Shown: positions 44,018 to 52,869 of the stretch, one piece after another
Numbering within the stretch: position 1 is the first letter of the stretch
Layout of the letters: each line of letters begins with the position of its first letter
Origin: Chitinophagales bacterium
GTDB taxonomy: Bacteria; Bacteroidota; Bacteroidia; Chitinophagales; JADIYW01
DNA: 64,000 nucleotides
Reading direction: 5' to 3'
Assembly: GCA_023957235.1 (NCBI GenBank)
Contig: JAMLHI010000001.1
Location: forward strand, 434,001-498,000
Program-made: the position numbers and the translations under genes
The notes under the pieces: generated by a model
What the model saw: the letters and a program-made list of their open reading frames with translations, nothing else
What the model was told of the DNA's origin: nothing
Database searches by the model: none

Positions 44018-45136
44018 GTGAAAAGAATAGGGATTATTGCAAATACTTCATGGAATTTATTGAATTTCAGATTGGGACTTATCCGTGCAATTGAGCAAGC
44101 AGGTCACAAAATTGTACTCATCGCTCCAAAAGATGAACATAGTCAGGAATTAGAGCGACTTGGGTTTCATGTCCAATATGTCAAAGGTCTTTCTAGAAAA
44201 GGAACCAATCCTTTAGCTGATTTATTATTAATTTTTGAATTAGCAAAAATATATAGAAATTTAAAACTGGATGTCGTACTTCAATATACCATCAAACCTA
44301 ATATCTATGGGAGTATTGCTGGGTATTTGACTGGCATTACTACTATTTGCACAGTTACTGGGCTAGGATATGTTTTTCTGAATAAAGGGATAAGTTCCAC
44401 AATTGCTAAGGTTTTATATCAATTTGCATTCAAATTTTCTCATTTAATCTATTTTCAAAATGCTGATGATAAATTACTTTTCGAACAAACTGGATTGGTA
44501 TCTATACATAAAAGTCGTTTAGTAAACGGTTCGGGAATAGATACAAATTATTTTCATCCCAATTTTTGTAACACTATTCATAAAGAAAAAGGGATAACAA
44601 CATTCCTGATGATAGCTAGATTATTAAAAGACAAAGGTGTTTATGAGTATATTTCTGCAGCAAAAAACATTGCAGTCAAATATCACAATAGTCGTTTTAT
44701 TCTACTTGGAGATCAAGACAATGGCAATCCTGCAGCGGTTAATGAAAAGGATATTGAGCTATGGAAAGAGGAGAATATCATTGAAATAACTGGGTTTAAG
44801 AAAAATATTCGCGAGTATATTTGTCAAGCAGATGCGGTGGTATTGCCCTCTTATAGAGAAGGGATTCCTAGAGTGATATTAGAAGCCTTTGCCATGGGTA
44901 AGCCATGTATTACTACAGATGCTCCTGGATGCAGGCATACAGTGGATGATAAAATAAATGGCCTTATCTGTAAAGTTGCAGATTCCAAAGAACTAGAAAT
45001 CAAGCTCGAAGATTTTATTTTGATGAAAGAGGAAGAGAAAACACTAATGGGAAATAATGCTAGACAAAAAGCACTGAATACCTATTCAATAGACTTGATA
45101 GCAAAAGAATATCTTACTTTAATAGACAATTTGTAG
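44018..45136 (+). CDS. Family 4 glycosyltransferase
   Basis: 372 residues with a GTG start (44018) whose MKRIGIIANTSWNLLNFR opening is typical of this GT4 subgroup. GT-B fold: an N-terminal domain with LQYTIKPNIYGSIAG near 90, a C-terminal domain with FLMIARLLKDKGVYEYI near 199 and the donor-binding SYREGIPRVILEAFAMGKPCITTDAPGC block (near 288-315, E-x7-E). It lies 46 bp before a WecA/MraY-type transferase gene, so the two probably act in early steps of one lipid-linked surface glycan. A TATTTTTA -7-like element is at 43987-43994. Confidence 0.88.
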   Translation: MKRIGIIANTSWNLLNFRLGLIRAIEQAGHKIVLIAPKDEHSQELERLGFHVQYVKGLSRKGTNPLADLLLIFELAKIYRNLKLDVVLQYTIKPNIYGSIAGYLTGITTICTVTGLGYVFLNKGISSTIAKVLYQFAFKFSHLIYFQNADDKLLFEQTGLVSIHKSRLVNGSGIDTNYFHPNFCNTIHKEKGITTFLMIARLLKDKGVYEYISAAKNIAVKYHNSRFILLGDQDNGNPAAVNEKDIELWKEENIIEITGFKKNIREYICQADAVVLPSYREGIPRVILEAFAMGKPCITTDAPGCRHTVDDKINGLICKVADSKELEIKLEDFILMKEEEKTLMGNNARQKALNTYSIDLIAKEYLTLIDNL

Positions 45137-45182
45137 TTTTCGATTTAATTTTTACATTTACACTAGTAAGTCATTTGGACGA

Positions 45183-46301
45183 ATGTTTGAGTTGCCAATT
45201 TTTAATATCATAATCGCTGCGGTTTTATCTGTAGCATTTTCAATGATTGCTGTACCTAGTCTTCTAGGAATTGCTGAAACCATTAAATTATTTGATAAAT
45301 CCAATCCAAGAAAATCTCACAAGGGAGAGATTCCCAATTTAGGAGGATTTGCAATTTTTGGAGCCTTTATTATATCTTATTGTATAGCAGGAAGTTTTGC
45401 TGAGAAGGAAATAAAATATATTATTGCTGCACTTTGCTTCGTTTTTATGATAGGAGCCAAAGATGACATAGTAGATTTGTCACCGAGGAAGAAGTTTATC
45501 GGACAGTTTATAGCGGCAGCACTTTTAGTGATTATTGGTGGAGTTAGGCTGACAAGCTTTTATGGAGTTTTGGGGATTTCTAATTTGCCTTATTGGGCAA
45601 GTGTTGTATTCTCAATCGTAACCATAGTATTTATTGTTAATGCATTTAATCTGATTGATGGGGTCAATTGGTTGGCAGGAGGTTTAACTATAGTTTCAAT
45701 GGGAGCTTTTGGTTCTTGGTTTTATATTCATGGTTATTATGATTATGCGATAATGGCTGCAAGTATAATCGGTTCGATAGTAGTGTTTTTAAAATATAAT
45801 TATACCCCTTCAAAGATATTTCTTGGTGATTCAGGTAGCCTTTCTATTGGATTGTTAACTGCGATGCTGGCTATTCGTTTTATTGAAGAAAGTGCAGAAG
45901 CTCGTTATTCACAAGCAGATTTGCCTTTTCTTGTCATTTCAGGGCCTGCTATGGCTATCGCCATTTTAATCATCCCTATTTTTGATACACTAAAGGTTTT
46001 TGCTCTTAGAATATACAATAGGAAATCTCCTTTTGAGGCAGATAAGACTCATCATCATCATAAATTATTGGATTTGGGATTTTCTCATGAAAAGACCAGT
46101 GCTATTTTAGTGTCAGTCAATATTTTATTTATTATTGCAGTCTATTACGCTCAATTTTTACGAAGTGTTATCTTAATTTTTTTAATTTTCCTAGTAGCAG
46201 CAATCTTGTCTTTTATATTGTATAAAATAAAGCCTTCTAAACGGTCATCAATCAATAATTCTTCTCATAAAGAGAAAGCTTTTGAACTAAATGAAATGTG
46301 A
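45183..46301 (+). CDS. WecA-type undecaprenyl-phosphate glycosyl-1-phosphate transferase
   Basis: 372 residues with about ten membrane helices. Motifs of the MraY/WecA superfamily: KSHKGEIPNLGG near 42-53, IGAKDDIVDLSPRKKF near 93-108 (the Asp pair), NAFNLIDGVNWLAGG near 153-167, KIFLGDSGSLSIG near 212-224 and DKTHHHHKLLDLG near 287-299 with the His cluster. The PNLGG and HHHH forms are of the WecA rather than MraY group. It loads a sugar-1-phosphate on undecaprenyl phosphate to start glycan synthesis. TACATTTA (45153-45160) is a possible -7 element. Confidence 0.9.
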   Translation: MFELPIFNIIIAAVLSVAFSMIAVPSLLGIAETIKLFDKSNPRKSHKGEIPNLGGFAIFGAFIISYCIAGSFAEKEIKYIIAALCFVFMIGAKDDIVDLSPRKKFIGQFIAAALLVIIGGVRLTSFYGVLGISNLPYWASVVFSIVTIVFIVNAFNLIDGVNWLAGGLTIVSMGAFGSWFYIHGYYDYAIMAASIIGSIVVFLKYNYTPSKIFLGDSGSLSIGLLTAMLAIRFIEESAEARYSQADLPFLVISGPAMAIAILIIPIFDTLKVFALRIYNRKSPFEADKTHHHHKLLDLGFSHEKTSAILVSVNILFIIAVYYAQFLRSVILIFLIFLVAAILSFILYKIKPSKRSSINNSSHKEKAFELNEM

Positions 46302-46318
46302 GAGTACTGAAACATAAG

Positions 46319-46969
46319 TTATCTCATTCTCAATTTATTTTGAGGAGCCAATTGTGTAACTTCTATTAACTCACTTATTATCATGGCGGTAGCTCCCCAT
46401 AGGGTTTTATTATGCACATCAAAATAGGGTGCCATGAGTTCCATTCCCATTGTGCTTTTTATCAACTTTTCTTTTCTTCTATTCTGCTCAAAAAACAATT
46501 GGAAAGGGGTTTCAAGTATTTGGGCTACTTCTCTTGAGTCGGGATGAGGGATAATTGCTTGGTCTGCAATAGCAACTATCGGTTGAATATTAAAATTACT
46601 AGCGGCAACAAAAAGCTTTGATAATTCACCTATAATATGGAAACACCCATTATCTATTCCCACTTCTTCCAGTGTCTCTCTAGCGGCAGCTTCAGTATAA
46701 GATTCATTTTTCTCCAATTTGCCTCCTGGAAAGCTAATTTGTCCACTATGCGCACCTTTGTAGATATTTCTTTCTATCAGTAAAATATGTGGCTGGTCTT
46801 GAATAGGATATAATAAAGCTAAGACAGCACTCTCTTTAGCAAATGGAGAAGGAGGAATGTCTAAGTTGGGAAATCCAGGCAAATAGGGGCGCATTTTCCC
46901 TTGAGCTTTAACACCTGGTAATGGGTTTAAAAGTTGTTTTTCAAGTGCTTTTGTTATTTCCTGAAACAT
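46319..46969 (-). CDS. Nudix hydrolase, CoA pyrophosphatase type
   Basis: 216 residues from ATG 46969. The upstream LLIERNIYKGAHSGQISFPGGK matches the NuCoA signature that precedes the Nudix box in coenzyme-A pyrophosphatases; the box itself is GGKLEKNESYTEAAARETLEEVGI, complete in G-x5-E-x7-REUxEExGU. It probably hydrolyses CoA or oxidised CoA to 3',5'-ADP and phosphopantetheine. A TTG at 46984 gives a longer frame that starts inside a -7-like TTTG region and is rejected. Convergent with the WecA-type gene. Confidence 0.87.
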   Translation of the reverse strand: MFQEITKALEKQLLNPLPGVKAQGKMRPYLPGFPNLDIPPSPFAKESAVLALLYPIQDQPHILLIERNIYKGAHSGQISFPGGKLEKNESYTEAAARETLEEVGIDNGCFHIIGELSKLFVAASNFNIQPIVAIADQAIIPHPDSREVAQILETPFQLFFEQNRRKEKLIKSTMGMELMAPYFDVHNKTLWGATAMIISELIEVTQLAPQNKLRMR

Positions 46970-47020
46970 ATTGCAAATATCCAAAAAAAAGAAAGATTAT
47001 AGACTAAATTCAATAGTATG

Positions 47021-47028
47021 TATCTTTG
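47021..47028 (+). promoter_or_regulatory. -7 promoter element TAtcTTTG for uvrD/pcrA
   Basis: Exact TAnnTTTG match ending 4 nt before ATG 47033, so the mRNA is predicted to start at or next to the start codon. Confidence 0.65.
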
Positions 47029-47032
47029 TTGA

Positions 47033-49360
47033 ATGGATGTTTTGAAAGAACTCAATGAGATTCAAGGTCAGGCTGTCAGTACAATAGATGGCCCTGTAAT
47101 GATTATTGCTGGTCCTGGTTCTGGCAAAACCAGGGTGCTCACCTATAGAATGGCTTTTTTGATTCAACAGGGAATAGATCCTTTCAGAATTTTATCTCTT
47201 ACATTTACCAATAAGGCTGCAGCTGAAATGCGCGAAAGAATACAACATATTGTCGGCAATGAAGCTAAAAATCTTTTTATGGGCACCTTCCATTCGGTAT
47301 TTGCTAGAATTTTAAGAATGGAAGCCAGTAAGTTAGGATATCCAAGTAATTTTACAATCTATGATACTGATGATGCTAAAAGTTTATTGAAGAGTATCAT
47401 TAAAGAAGAAAGATTAAATGATAAAATTTATAAAGCTTCTAATGTTTATTTTCGTATTTCTTCAGCAAAAAATAGCCTTATCGGACCAGAGGATTATCAG
47501 GCAAATGCTGATTTAGTCACAGAAGATGAACAGATGGGGAAGCCATTTATTGGGAAACTGTACGAAAAATATCAAAGAAGACTATTTGTGTCAGGAGCAA
47601 TGGATTTTGATGATTTGCTGATGAAGACTCATGAACTTTTAGAGGTGTTCCCTGAAGTTTTATATAAATATCAAAACCGATTCACTCATTTAATGATTGA
47701 TGAGTTTCAAGACACCAATTTTGCTCAATATAGTATAGTAAAAAAGCTAGCCGCTATACATGAAAATATTTGTGTAGTCGGTGATGATGCTCAAAGTATT
47801 TATGCCTTTAGAGGGGCGACTATTGCCAATATTCTCAACTTTGAAAAAGATTATCCTGATTTGAAAATATTCAAATTGGAACAAAATTATCGCTCTACCC
47901 CTTTTATAGTTCATGCTGCTAATGAGGTAATCAATAAAAATAAAAATCAAATTAGGAAACTCATTTGGACAGAAAAGGCTGAAGGAGACAAAATAAAAGT
48001 GTTTAAAGCGGGTACTGAAAATGAAGAAGCAAGAATGGTTTCTGAATCTATTTTTGAACAGAAAATGAGAATGCAACTCAACAATCAGGACTTTGCAATA
48101 TTATATCGCACTAATTCTCAATCTCGAGCATTTGAAGAAGCCCTTAGGAGGATGAATATTCCTTATAGAATCTATGGAGGTATGTCTTTCTATCAAAGAA
48201 AAGAGATTAAAGATTTTGTTGCATATCTCAGATTAATCATAAATCCTAAAGACGAGGAAGCGCTTAAACGAGTTCTGGGACTTACCAAGGGGATAGGTCA
48301 GACTTCAATAGATAAAGTTATCGTAGGTGCATCAAACAATAATACCTCCATCTGGGATATGATTCTTCATCCTGAAAATATCCCTCAAGTTACCAGAAAT
48401 GCTTATCAGATTTTAAATCATTTCAAGCTGATGATACAAAGCTTTCAGGCACAATTAAAATCTAAAAATGCTTTTGAAATTGCAGATATGGTCGGGAGAC
48501 AAACTGGATTTGTAGAAAATTTATTTTTAGATAAATCCAATGAAGGCGTTAGCAGATATGAAAACGTTCAAGAGCTTTTGAATGGTATCAAAGCGTATAC
48601 TTTAAGTGAGAAAGAAATAGTAGAAGAAGATGAAGTGGCTCCAGAGAACGATCTGGCTGCATATCTACAACAAATATCCTTATTGACAGATCAGGATGGT
48701 GAAGATAAAGACCCTAACAAAGTTAAATTGATGACTATTCATGCTTCTAAAGGGTTGGAGTTCCCTACTGTGTTTGTTGTTGGACTGGAAGAAAATCTTT
48801 TTCCTTCAATGTTGTCATTAAATACAAGAGATGAATTGGAAGAAGAGAGGAGATTATTCTATGTGGCTATCACTAGAGCTCAGGATAGATTGTTTCTTTC
48901 TTATGCTAGTTCAAGGGTCAGATTTGGCACAACTCAATTCAATGAAATCAGTAGGTTTATAGAAGAAGTAGGGTTTGATAATTTGGATATACAAGCCACT
49001 AAAGGGCTTCATCCTCTTTCTCGGCAGCAGTCAGCCAACCTGTCAAGGATCTCAACATTAGAAGACAATGATGATAGAAAACCATGGTATTTAAGAAAGA
49101 CCAAACCCTCTTATTCCTCTCAAAATTCAGAAAATAGTCTAAAAAAACTAGAATCTGAAAAGCAAAAAGCTGCATTTGTTCCTTCAGATTTAAGAAAGAT
49201 AAAAATAGGGGATATCGTATTTCATGAGAAATTTTATCAAGGAACAGTAAAAGAGTTAGAAGGGAAAGGAGACAACATAATGGCTACAATTTTCTTTGAT
49301 GCACACGGGCTAAAAAAAATCATGTTAAAATTTGCCAAGTTGCAGATTATTAATAGTTAA
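47033..49360 (+). CDS. UvrD/PcrA-type superfamily 1A DNA helicase
   Basis: 775 residues with all SF1A motifs: Q-motif LNEIQGQAV, motif I AGPGSGKTR, Ia LTFTNKAAAEM, II DEFQDTN, III VGDDAQSIYAFRGA, IV LEQNYRS, V TIHASKGLEFPTVFVVGLEE and VI YVAITRAQDRLFLSY. It unwinds 3' to 5' in excision and mismatch repair and removes RecA. The C-terminal 100 residues are a Ser/Lys-rich linker and a Tudor-like end (IGDIVFHEKFYQGTVKELEG), as in PcrA. With uvrA nearby, repair genes cluster here without being co-transcribed. Confidence 0.95.
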   Translation: MDVLKELNEIQGQAVSTIDGPVMIIAGPGSGKTRVLTYRMAFLIQQGIDPFRILSLTFTNKAAAEMRERIQHIVGNEAKNLFMGTFHSVFARILRMEASKLGYPSNFTIYDTDDAKSLLKSIIKEERLNDKIYKASNVYFRISSAKNSLIGPEDYQANADLVTEDEQMGKPFIGKLYEKYQRRLFVSGAMDFDDLLMKTHELLEVFPEVLYKYQNRFTHLMIDEFQDTNFAQYSIVKKLAAIHENICVVGDDAQSIYAFRGATIANILNFEKDYPDLKIFKLEQNYRSTPFIVHAANEVINKNKNQIRKLIWTEKAEGDKIKVFKAGTENEEARMVSESIFEQKMRMQLNNQDFAILYRTNSQSRAFEEALRRMNIPYRIYGGMSFYQRKEIKDFVAYLRLIINPKDEEALKRVLGLTKGIGQTSIDKVIVGASNNNTSIWDMILHPENIPQVTRNAYQILNHFKLMIQSFQAQLKSKNAFEIADMVGRQTGFVENLFLDKSNEGVSRYENVQELLNGIKAYTLSEKEIVEEDEVAPENDLAAYLQQISLLTDQDGEDKDPNKVKLMTIHASKGLEFPTVFVVGLEENLFPSMLSLNTRDELEEERRLFYVAITRAQDRLFLSYASSRVRFGTTQFNEISRFIEEVGFDNLDIQATKGLHPLSRQQSANLSRISTLEDNDDRKPWYLRKTKPSYSSQNSENSLKKLESEKQKAAFVPSDLRKIKIGDIVFHEKFYQGTVKELEGKGDNIMATIFFDAHGLKKIMLKFAKLQIINS

Positions 49361-49378
49361 ATTGGAAAAGGAAAATGA

Positions 49379-49386
49379 TATCTTTG
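49379..49386 (+). promoter_or_regulatory. -7 promoter element TAtcTTTG for the DUF4290-murA-moxR operon
   Basis: Exact TAnnTTTG match, 46 nt before ATG 49433; only a few nucleotides past the uvrD stop. Confidence 0.55.
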
Positions 49387-49432
49387 TAAAAGATAAACCA
49401 TCCAATATTTTATTGGTTAAAGAATTCTCTAT

Positions 49433-50086
49433 ATGAATTATAATACAAAAAGAGAAGCGATCATTATGAGAGAATATGGTCGCAGCGTACAACGATATGT
49501 AGATTTTGCTAAAAACATTGTCGATAAGGCACAGAGGCAAACTGCAGCTGAAAATATCATTCAAATGATGTCCTCTCTTAATCCTCAGTTGAAATATACT
49601 CAAGATTACAAGCAAAAATTATGGAGTCAGTTATTGGTCATGTCTAATTTTGAACTAGATGTAGATGTCCCAGATTCAGTTCCTACTAGTGCAGAAGCTG
49701 CTCAAATGACTCCTAGCCCTATACCATATCCTCGTTCTAATATTAGAATGAAAAATTATGGTAAAAATGTTGAATCTCTTATCGAAAAAGCAGTTCAACT
49801 AAAAGATGAAGAACAAAAGGAAGAATTGGTTCATCTGATTGCCAACTTCATGAAACTTACTTATAAAAACTGGAGCAATGAGGAAGTGAATAATCATCTG
49901 ATAAGAGAAGACTTGCGTACTATTTCTAGAGGAGGGCTTATTATCAGTGATGATATGCATATCGAAATCACTGCACCTACGGGTAATCCTCAAGGCAATA
50001 AGAAAAGAAACGCCCAAAATAAAGGTAAAAACAATTCTTCATATTCTCGAAATCGAAATAACAAGAATAACAAGCGGTTTAGATAA
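49433..50086 (+). CDS. DUF4290 protein
   Basis: 217 residues. The N-terminal two-thirds is helical (MREYGRSVQRYVDFAKNI, YTQDYKQKLWSQLLVMSNF, KNYGKNVESLIEKAV, MKLTYKNWSNEEV) and matches DUF4290, a family I know only from Bacteroidota, often beside murA. The last 30 residues are a Lys/Asn/Arg-rich disordered tail (KKRNAQNKGKNN, RNRNNKNNKRFR) that could bind RNA or the envelope polymer. No signal peptide. Its stop overlaps the first murA codon by one base, so translation is coupled and a role in cell-wall synthesis is plausible but untested. Confidence 0.82.
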   Translation: MNYNTKREAIIMREYGRSVQRYVDFAKNIVDKAQRQTAAENIIQMMSSLNPQLKYTQDYKQKLWSQLLVMSNFELDVDVPDSVPTSAEAAQMTPSPIPYPRSNIRMKNYGKNVESLIEKAVQLKDEEQKEELVHLIANFMKLTYKNWSNEEVNNHLIREDLRTISRGGLIISDDMHIEITAPTGNPQGNKKRNAQNKGKNNSSYSRNRNNKNNKRFR

Positions 50087-51396
50087 TGATGAAAGATGCT
50101 TTTGAAGTTATAGGAGGCAGGAAACTAAAAGGAGAAATCTTTCCCCAAGGAGCCAAAAACGAAGCCTTACAGGTTATTTCAGCAGTGCTATTAACAGATG
50201 AAGATGTTGTCATCAAAAACATTCCTGATATTAGAGATGTCAATTTCCTAATAGAGTTACTCCTCAATTTAGGGGTTAGAGTGACTAAAAACAAACCTGA
50301 CACTTATACTTTCAATGCTGCATCTATAGATCCTGATATTATTCTCTCAGAAGAGTTTAAAAGGAAAGCAGCCCATCTCAGAGGTTCAATAATGATATTA
50401 GGACCTTTATTAACTCGTTTTGGGAAAGCTCACATGCCAATGCCTGGAGGAGATAAAATTGGAAGGAGGAGATTAGATACACATTTCCAGGGGTTTATTG
50501 AATTAGGAGCTACTTTCAAATATGACAGTATCAATAATTTTTACTCTCTTTATGCGGAACATCTTCATGGCAAATTTATTCATCTAGATGAACCATCAGT
50601 CACTGGAACAGCCAATATTATTATGGCAGCAGTGATGGCAGAAGGGCACACGACATTATATAATGCCGCATGTGAACCCTATATTCAGCAATTGTGCTTG
50701 ATGCTGTGTAGAATGGGAGCAAAAATCACAGGGATAGCTTCCAATAAACTCGAAATTGAAGGCGTTAAAAAGTTAAAAGGTACTGAGCATTCATTGCTCC
50801 CAGATATGATTGAGATTGGTTCTTTTATTGGTTTAGCAGCCATGACTCAATCGGAAATTACGATTAAAAATTGTAGAATAGATATGTTGGGATTGATTCC
50901 CAATGCTTTTAAAAAGTTAGGAATTCAACTTGAATATAGGGGAGATGACATTTTTATCCCTGAACAAGAACATTATGAGATTGATTCTTTTATCGATGGT
51001 TCTATCCTTACTATTTATGATGCACCATGGCCTGGATTGACACCAGATATCTTATCCGTATTATTAGTGACAGCATGTCAGGCTAAAGGAAGTGTCTTAA
51101 TTCATCAAAAGATGTTTGAGAGTAGATTGTTTTTTGTTGACAAATTGATAGATATGGGCGCCAAAATAATTTTGTGTGATCCTCATAGAGCTACAGTCAT
51201 TGGGATTGACAGGAGCTATCCTCTTAGAGGGATTAACATGACCTCTCCAGATATCAGAGCAGGGGTGTCTTTGCTAATTGCTGCATTGTCAGCAGAAGGG
51301 AAAAGTACGATTTTCAACGCCCATCAGATAGACAGAGGCTACCAGAAAATAGATGATAGATTGATAGCTTTAGGAGCAGAAATTAAACGATTTTAA
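50086..51396 (+). CDS. murA: UDP-N-acetylglucosamine 1-carboxyvinyltransferase, Asp-type active site
   Basis: 436 residues. The first committed step of peptidoglycan synthesis, joining phosphoenolpyruvate to UDP-GlcNAc. The inside-out alpha/beta barrel starts with GGRKLKGEI and the K24-N25 pair in PQGAKNEAL. The mobile loop reads MPMPGGD123KIGRRRLDTHF, so Asp stands where most bacteria have the Cys that fosfomycin alkylates. Asp at this position preserves activity and gives intrinsic fosfomycin resistance in mycobacteria and chlamydiae. Other blocks (GTANIIMAAVMAEG, SPDIRAGVSLLIAAL) are normal. ATG 50086 or the next ATG, 50089, may start translation. Confidence 0.95.
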   Translation: MMKDAFEVIGGRKLKGEIFPQGAKNEALQVISAVLLTDEDVVIKNIPDIRDVNFLIELLLNLGVRVTKNKPDTYTFNAASIDPDIILSEEFKRKAAHLRGSIMILGPLLTRFGKAHMPMPGGDKIGRRRLDTHFQGFIELGATFKYDSINNFYSLYAEHLHGKFIHLDEPSVTGTANIIMAAVMAEGHTTLYNAACEPYIQQLCLMLCRMGAKITGIASNKLEIEGVKKLKGTEHSLLPDMIEIGSFIGLAAMTQSEITIKNCRIDMLGLIPNAFKKLGIQLEYRGDDIFIPEQEHYEIDSFIDGSILTIYDAPWPGLTPDILSVLLVTACQAKGSVLIHQKMFESRLFFVDKLIDMGAKIILCDPHRATVIGIDRSYPLRGINMTSPDIRAGVSLLIAALSAEGKSTIFNAHQIDRGYQKIDDRLIALGAEIKRF

Positions 51397-51417
51397 TTGG
51401 CCTCTTAATCATATATA

Positions 51418-52254
51418 ATGAAAGAAAAATTTAGCGGGACAGATCAATATATAGCATCTGATGACTTGAGGATAGCGGTCAATGCAGCAGTGACTTTGCA
51501 GAAACCTCTGCTTATTAAAGGAGAACCAGGCACTGGAAAAACTTTGCTGGCTTTTGAAATCTCCAAAGCCTTAAATCTTCCAATGTTTTCATGGAATATC
51601 AAAAGTACGACAATAGCTCAACAAGGACTTTATGAATACGATGCCGTAGCTCGACTAAGGGATTCCCAATTGGGGGATGAAAAAGTAAATGATATTAAGA
51701 ATTATATAGTCAAAGGTCCTATTTGGAACGCTTTTGAAGCAGAATCACAAGTAGTGTTGTTAATAGATGAAATCGATAAAGCTGACATTGAATTTCCTAA
51801 TGACCTTCTTTTAGAATTGGATAAAATGGAATTTTACTGCTATGAACTCCATCAAACTGTCAAAGCCAAGTTTCGACCTATAATTATCATTACTTCTAAT
51901 AATGAAAAAGAACTTCCAGATGCATTCTTAAGAAGATGCTTTTTTCATTATATCCGTTTCCCAGATAAGGAGACTATGCAACAAATTGTAGATGTTCATT
52001 TTCCTAATATTCAACAAGAACTTGTTAGTGATGCCATGAAAGCATTTTATCAAATACGGGACATTCAAGGGGTTAAAAAGAAACCATCTACTAGTGAATT
52101 GATTGATTGGATTCGTTTATTGAAATTAGGGGATAAGACTATTACCGAGCATACACCGAAAGAAGAATTACCTTATTTGGGTGCCTTACTTAAAAACGAA
52201 CAAGATATTGAACTCCTTCTGCGAATGGCAAAAATGGGCATGAGAAGATTTTAG
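51418..52254 (+). CDS. MoxR-like AAA+ ATPase
   Basis: 278 residues. Walker A GEPGTGKTLLAFE near 38-50, Walker B VVLLIDEIDKAD near 113-124, sensor 1 IIITSNNEKELPDAFLRRC near 159-177 with the arginine finger. It belongs to the MoxR branch that acts as a chaperone for metal or cofactor insertion, usually with a von Willebrand A partner, which is not visible downstream. It starts 22 nt after murA and probably shares its transcript. A weak hairpin with a T-run (52286-52302) may end it. Confidence 0.87.
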   Translation: MKEKFSGTDQYIASDDLRIAVNAAVTLQKPLLIKGEPGTGKTLLAFEISKALNLPMFSWNIKSTTIAQQGLYEYDAVARLRDSQLGDEKVNDIKNYIVKGPIWNAFEAESQVVLLIDEIDKADIEFPNDLLLELDKMEFYCYELHQTVKAKFRPIIIITSNNEKELPDAFLRRCFFHYIRFPDKETMQQIVDVHFPNIQQELVSDAMKAFYQIRDIQGVKKKPSTSELIDWIRLLKLGDKTITEHTPKEELPYLGALLKNEQDIELLLRMAKMGMRRF

Positions 52255-52314
52255 ACTTCAGTGCCTAAGAAATGTTAATAATCATAAAGCATTGCTTTTT
52301 TTAAAATAAAGTTA

Positions 52315-52322
52315 TACTTTTG
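52315..52322 (+). promoter_or_regulatory. -7 promoter element TActTTTG of greA
   Basis: Exact TAnnTTTG match with a possible -33 TTG at 52292-52294 (20-nt spacer). Transcription should start near 52326-52330, directly before the hairpin at 52331. Confidence 0.6.
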
Positions 52323-52330
52323 TAAATATC

Positions 52331-52365
52331 GGCACGTCCTCACAAAAGGACGTGTCATTTTTTTT
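52331..52365 (+). promoter_or_regulatory. Promoter-proximal terminator hairpin in the greA leader (putative attenuator)
   Basis: GGCACGTCC (52331-52339) pairs with GGACGTGTC (52348-52356) in a 9-bp stem with one G-T pair and an 8-nt loop, then one A and eight T (52358-52365). It has all parts of an intrinsic terminator but lies between the greA promoter and its ATG at 52384. It could release a short RNA or set the level of greA transcription. A terminator left from moxR is the alternative. Confidence 0.6.
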
Positions 52366-52383
52366 ATTTAAACCCGTTAAGGT

Positions 52384-52857
52384 ATGGCAGAGATAGTTTA
52401 TGTAACCCAGGAAGGGATGGACAAGATGAAGGTAGAGTTGAGTATGCTTATCAATGAAGAAAGGCCAAAGGCATCACAAGCAATTGCTGAAGCCAGAGAA
52501 AAGGGAGACCTTTCGGAGAATGCAGAATATGATGCAGCCAAAGAAGCTCAAGGGCTATTGGAATTGCGTATTTCAAAACTACAAGATACGATTGGAAAGG
52601 CAAGAGTCATCGACCCATCTCAATTAGATATTTCAAAAGTATCTGTACTGTCCAAAGTGAAAGTGAGAAATATCAAAATGAAGAAAGATTTTGAATACAC
52701 TTTGGTTTCTGAGAAGGAAGCAGATTTAAAGCAGATGAAAATATCAGTACAATCTCCGATAGGCAAATCACTTTTAGGAAGGGAAAAAGGAGAAAAAGTA
52801 GATGTAAAAACTCCCGGAGGAATTGTTACATTTGAAGTATTGGATATTTCTATTTAA
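52384..52857 (+). CDS. greA: Transcription elongation factor GreA
   Basis: 157 residues. N-terminal coiled coil with the LSENAEYDAAKEAQG tip (about 39-53), whose acidic pair (E45, D47 region) enters the polymerase channel to stimulate cleavage of backtracked RNA; C-terminal FKBP-like domain with SPIGKSLLGREKGEKVDVKTPGG near 121-143. Normal length. The hairpin upstream may control it. The HIT gene follows at 12 nt in the same operon. Confidence 0.97.
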   Translation: MAEIVYVTQEGMDKMKVELSMLINEERPKASQAIAEAREKGDLSENAEYDAAKEAQGLLELRISKLQDTIGKARVIDPSQLDISKVSVLSKVKVRNIKMKKDFEYTLVSEKEADLKQMKISVQSPIGKSLLGREKGEKVDVKTPGGIVTFEVLDISI

Positions 52858-52869
52858 ATTTAAAGGAGC

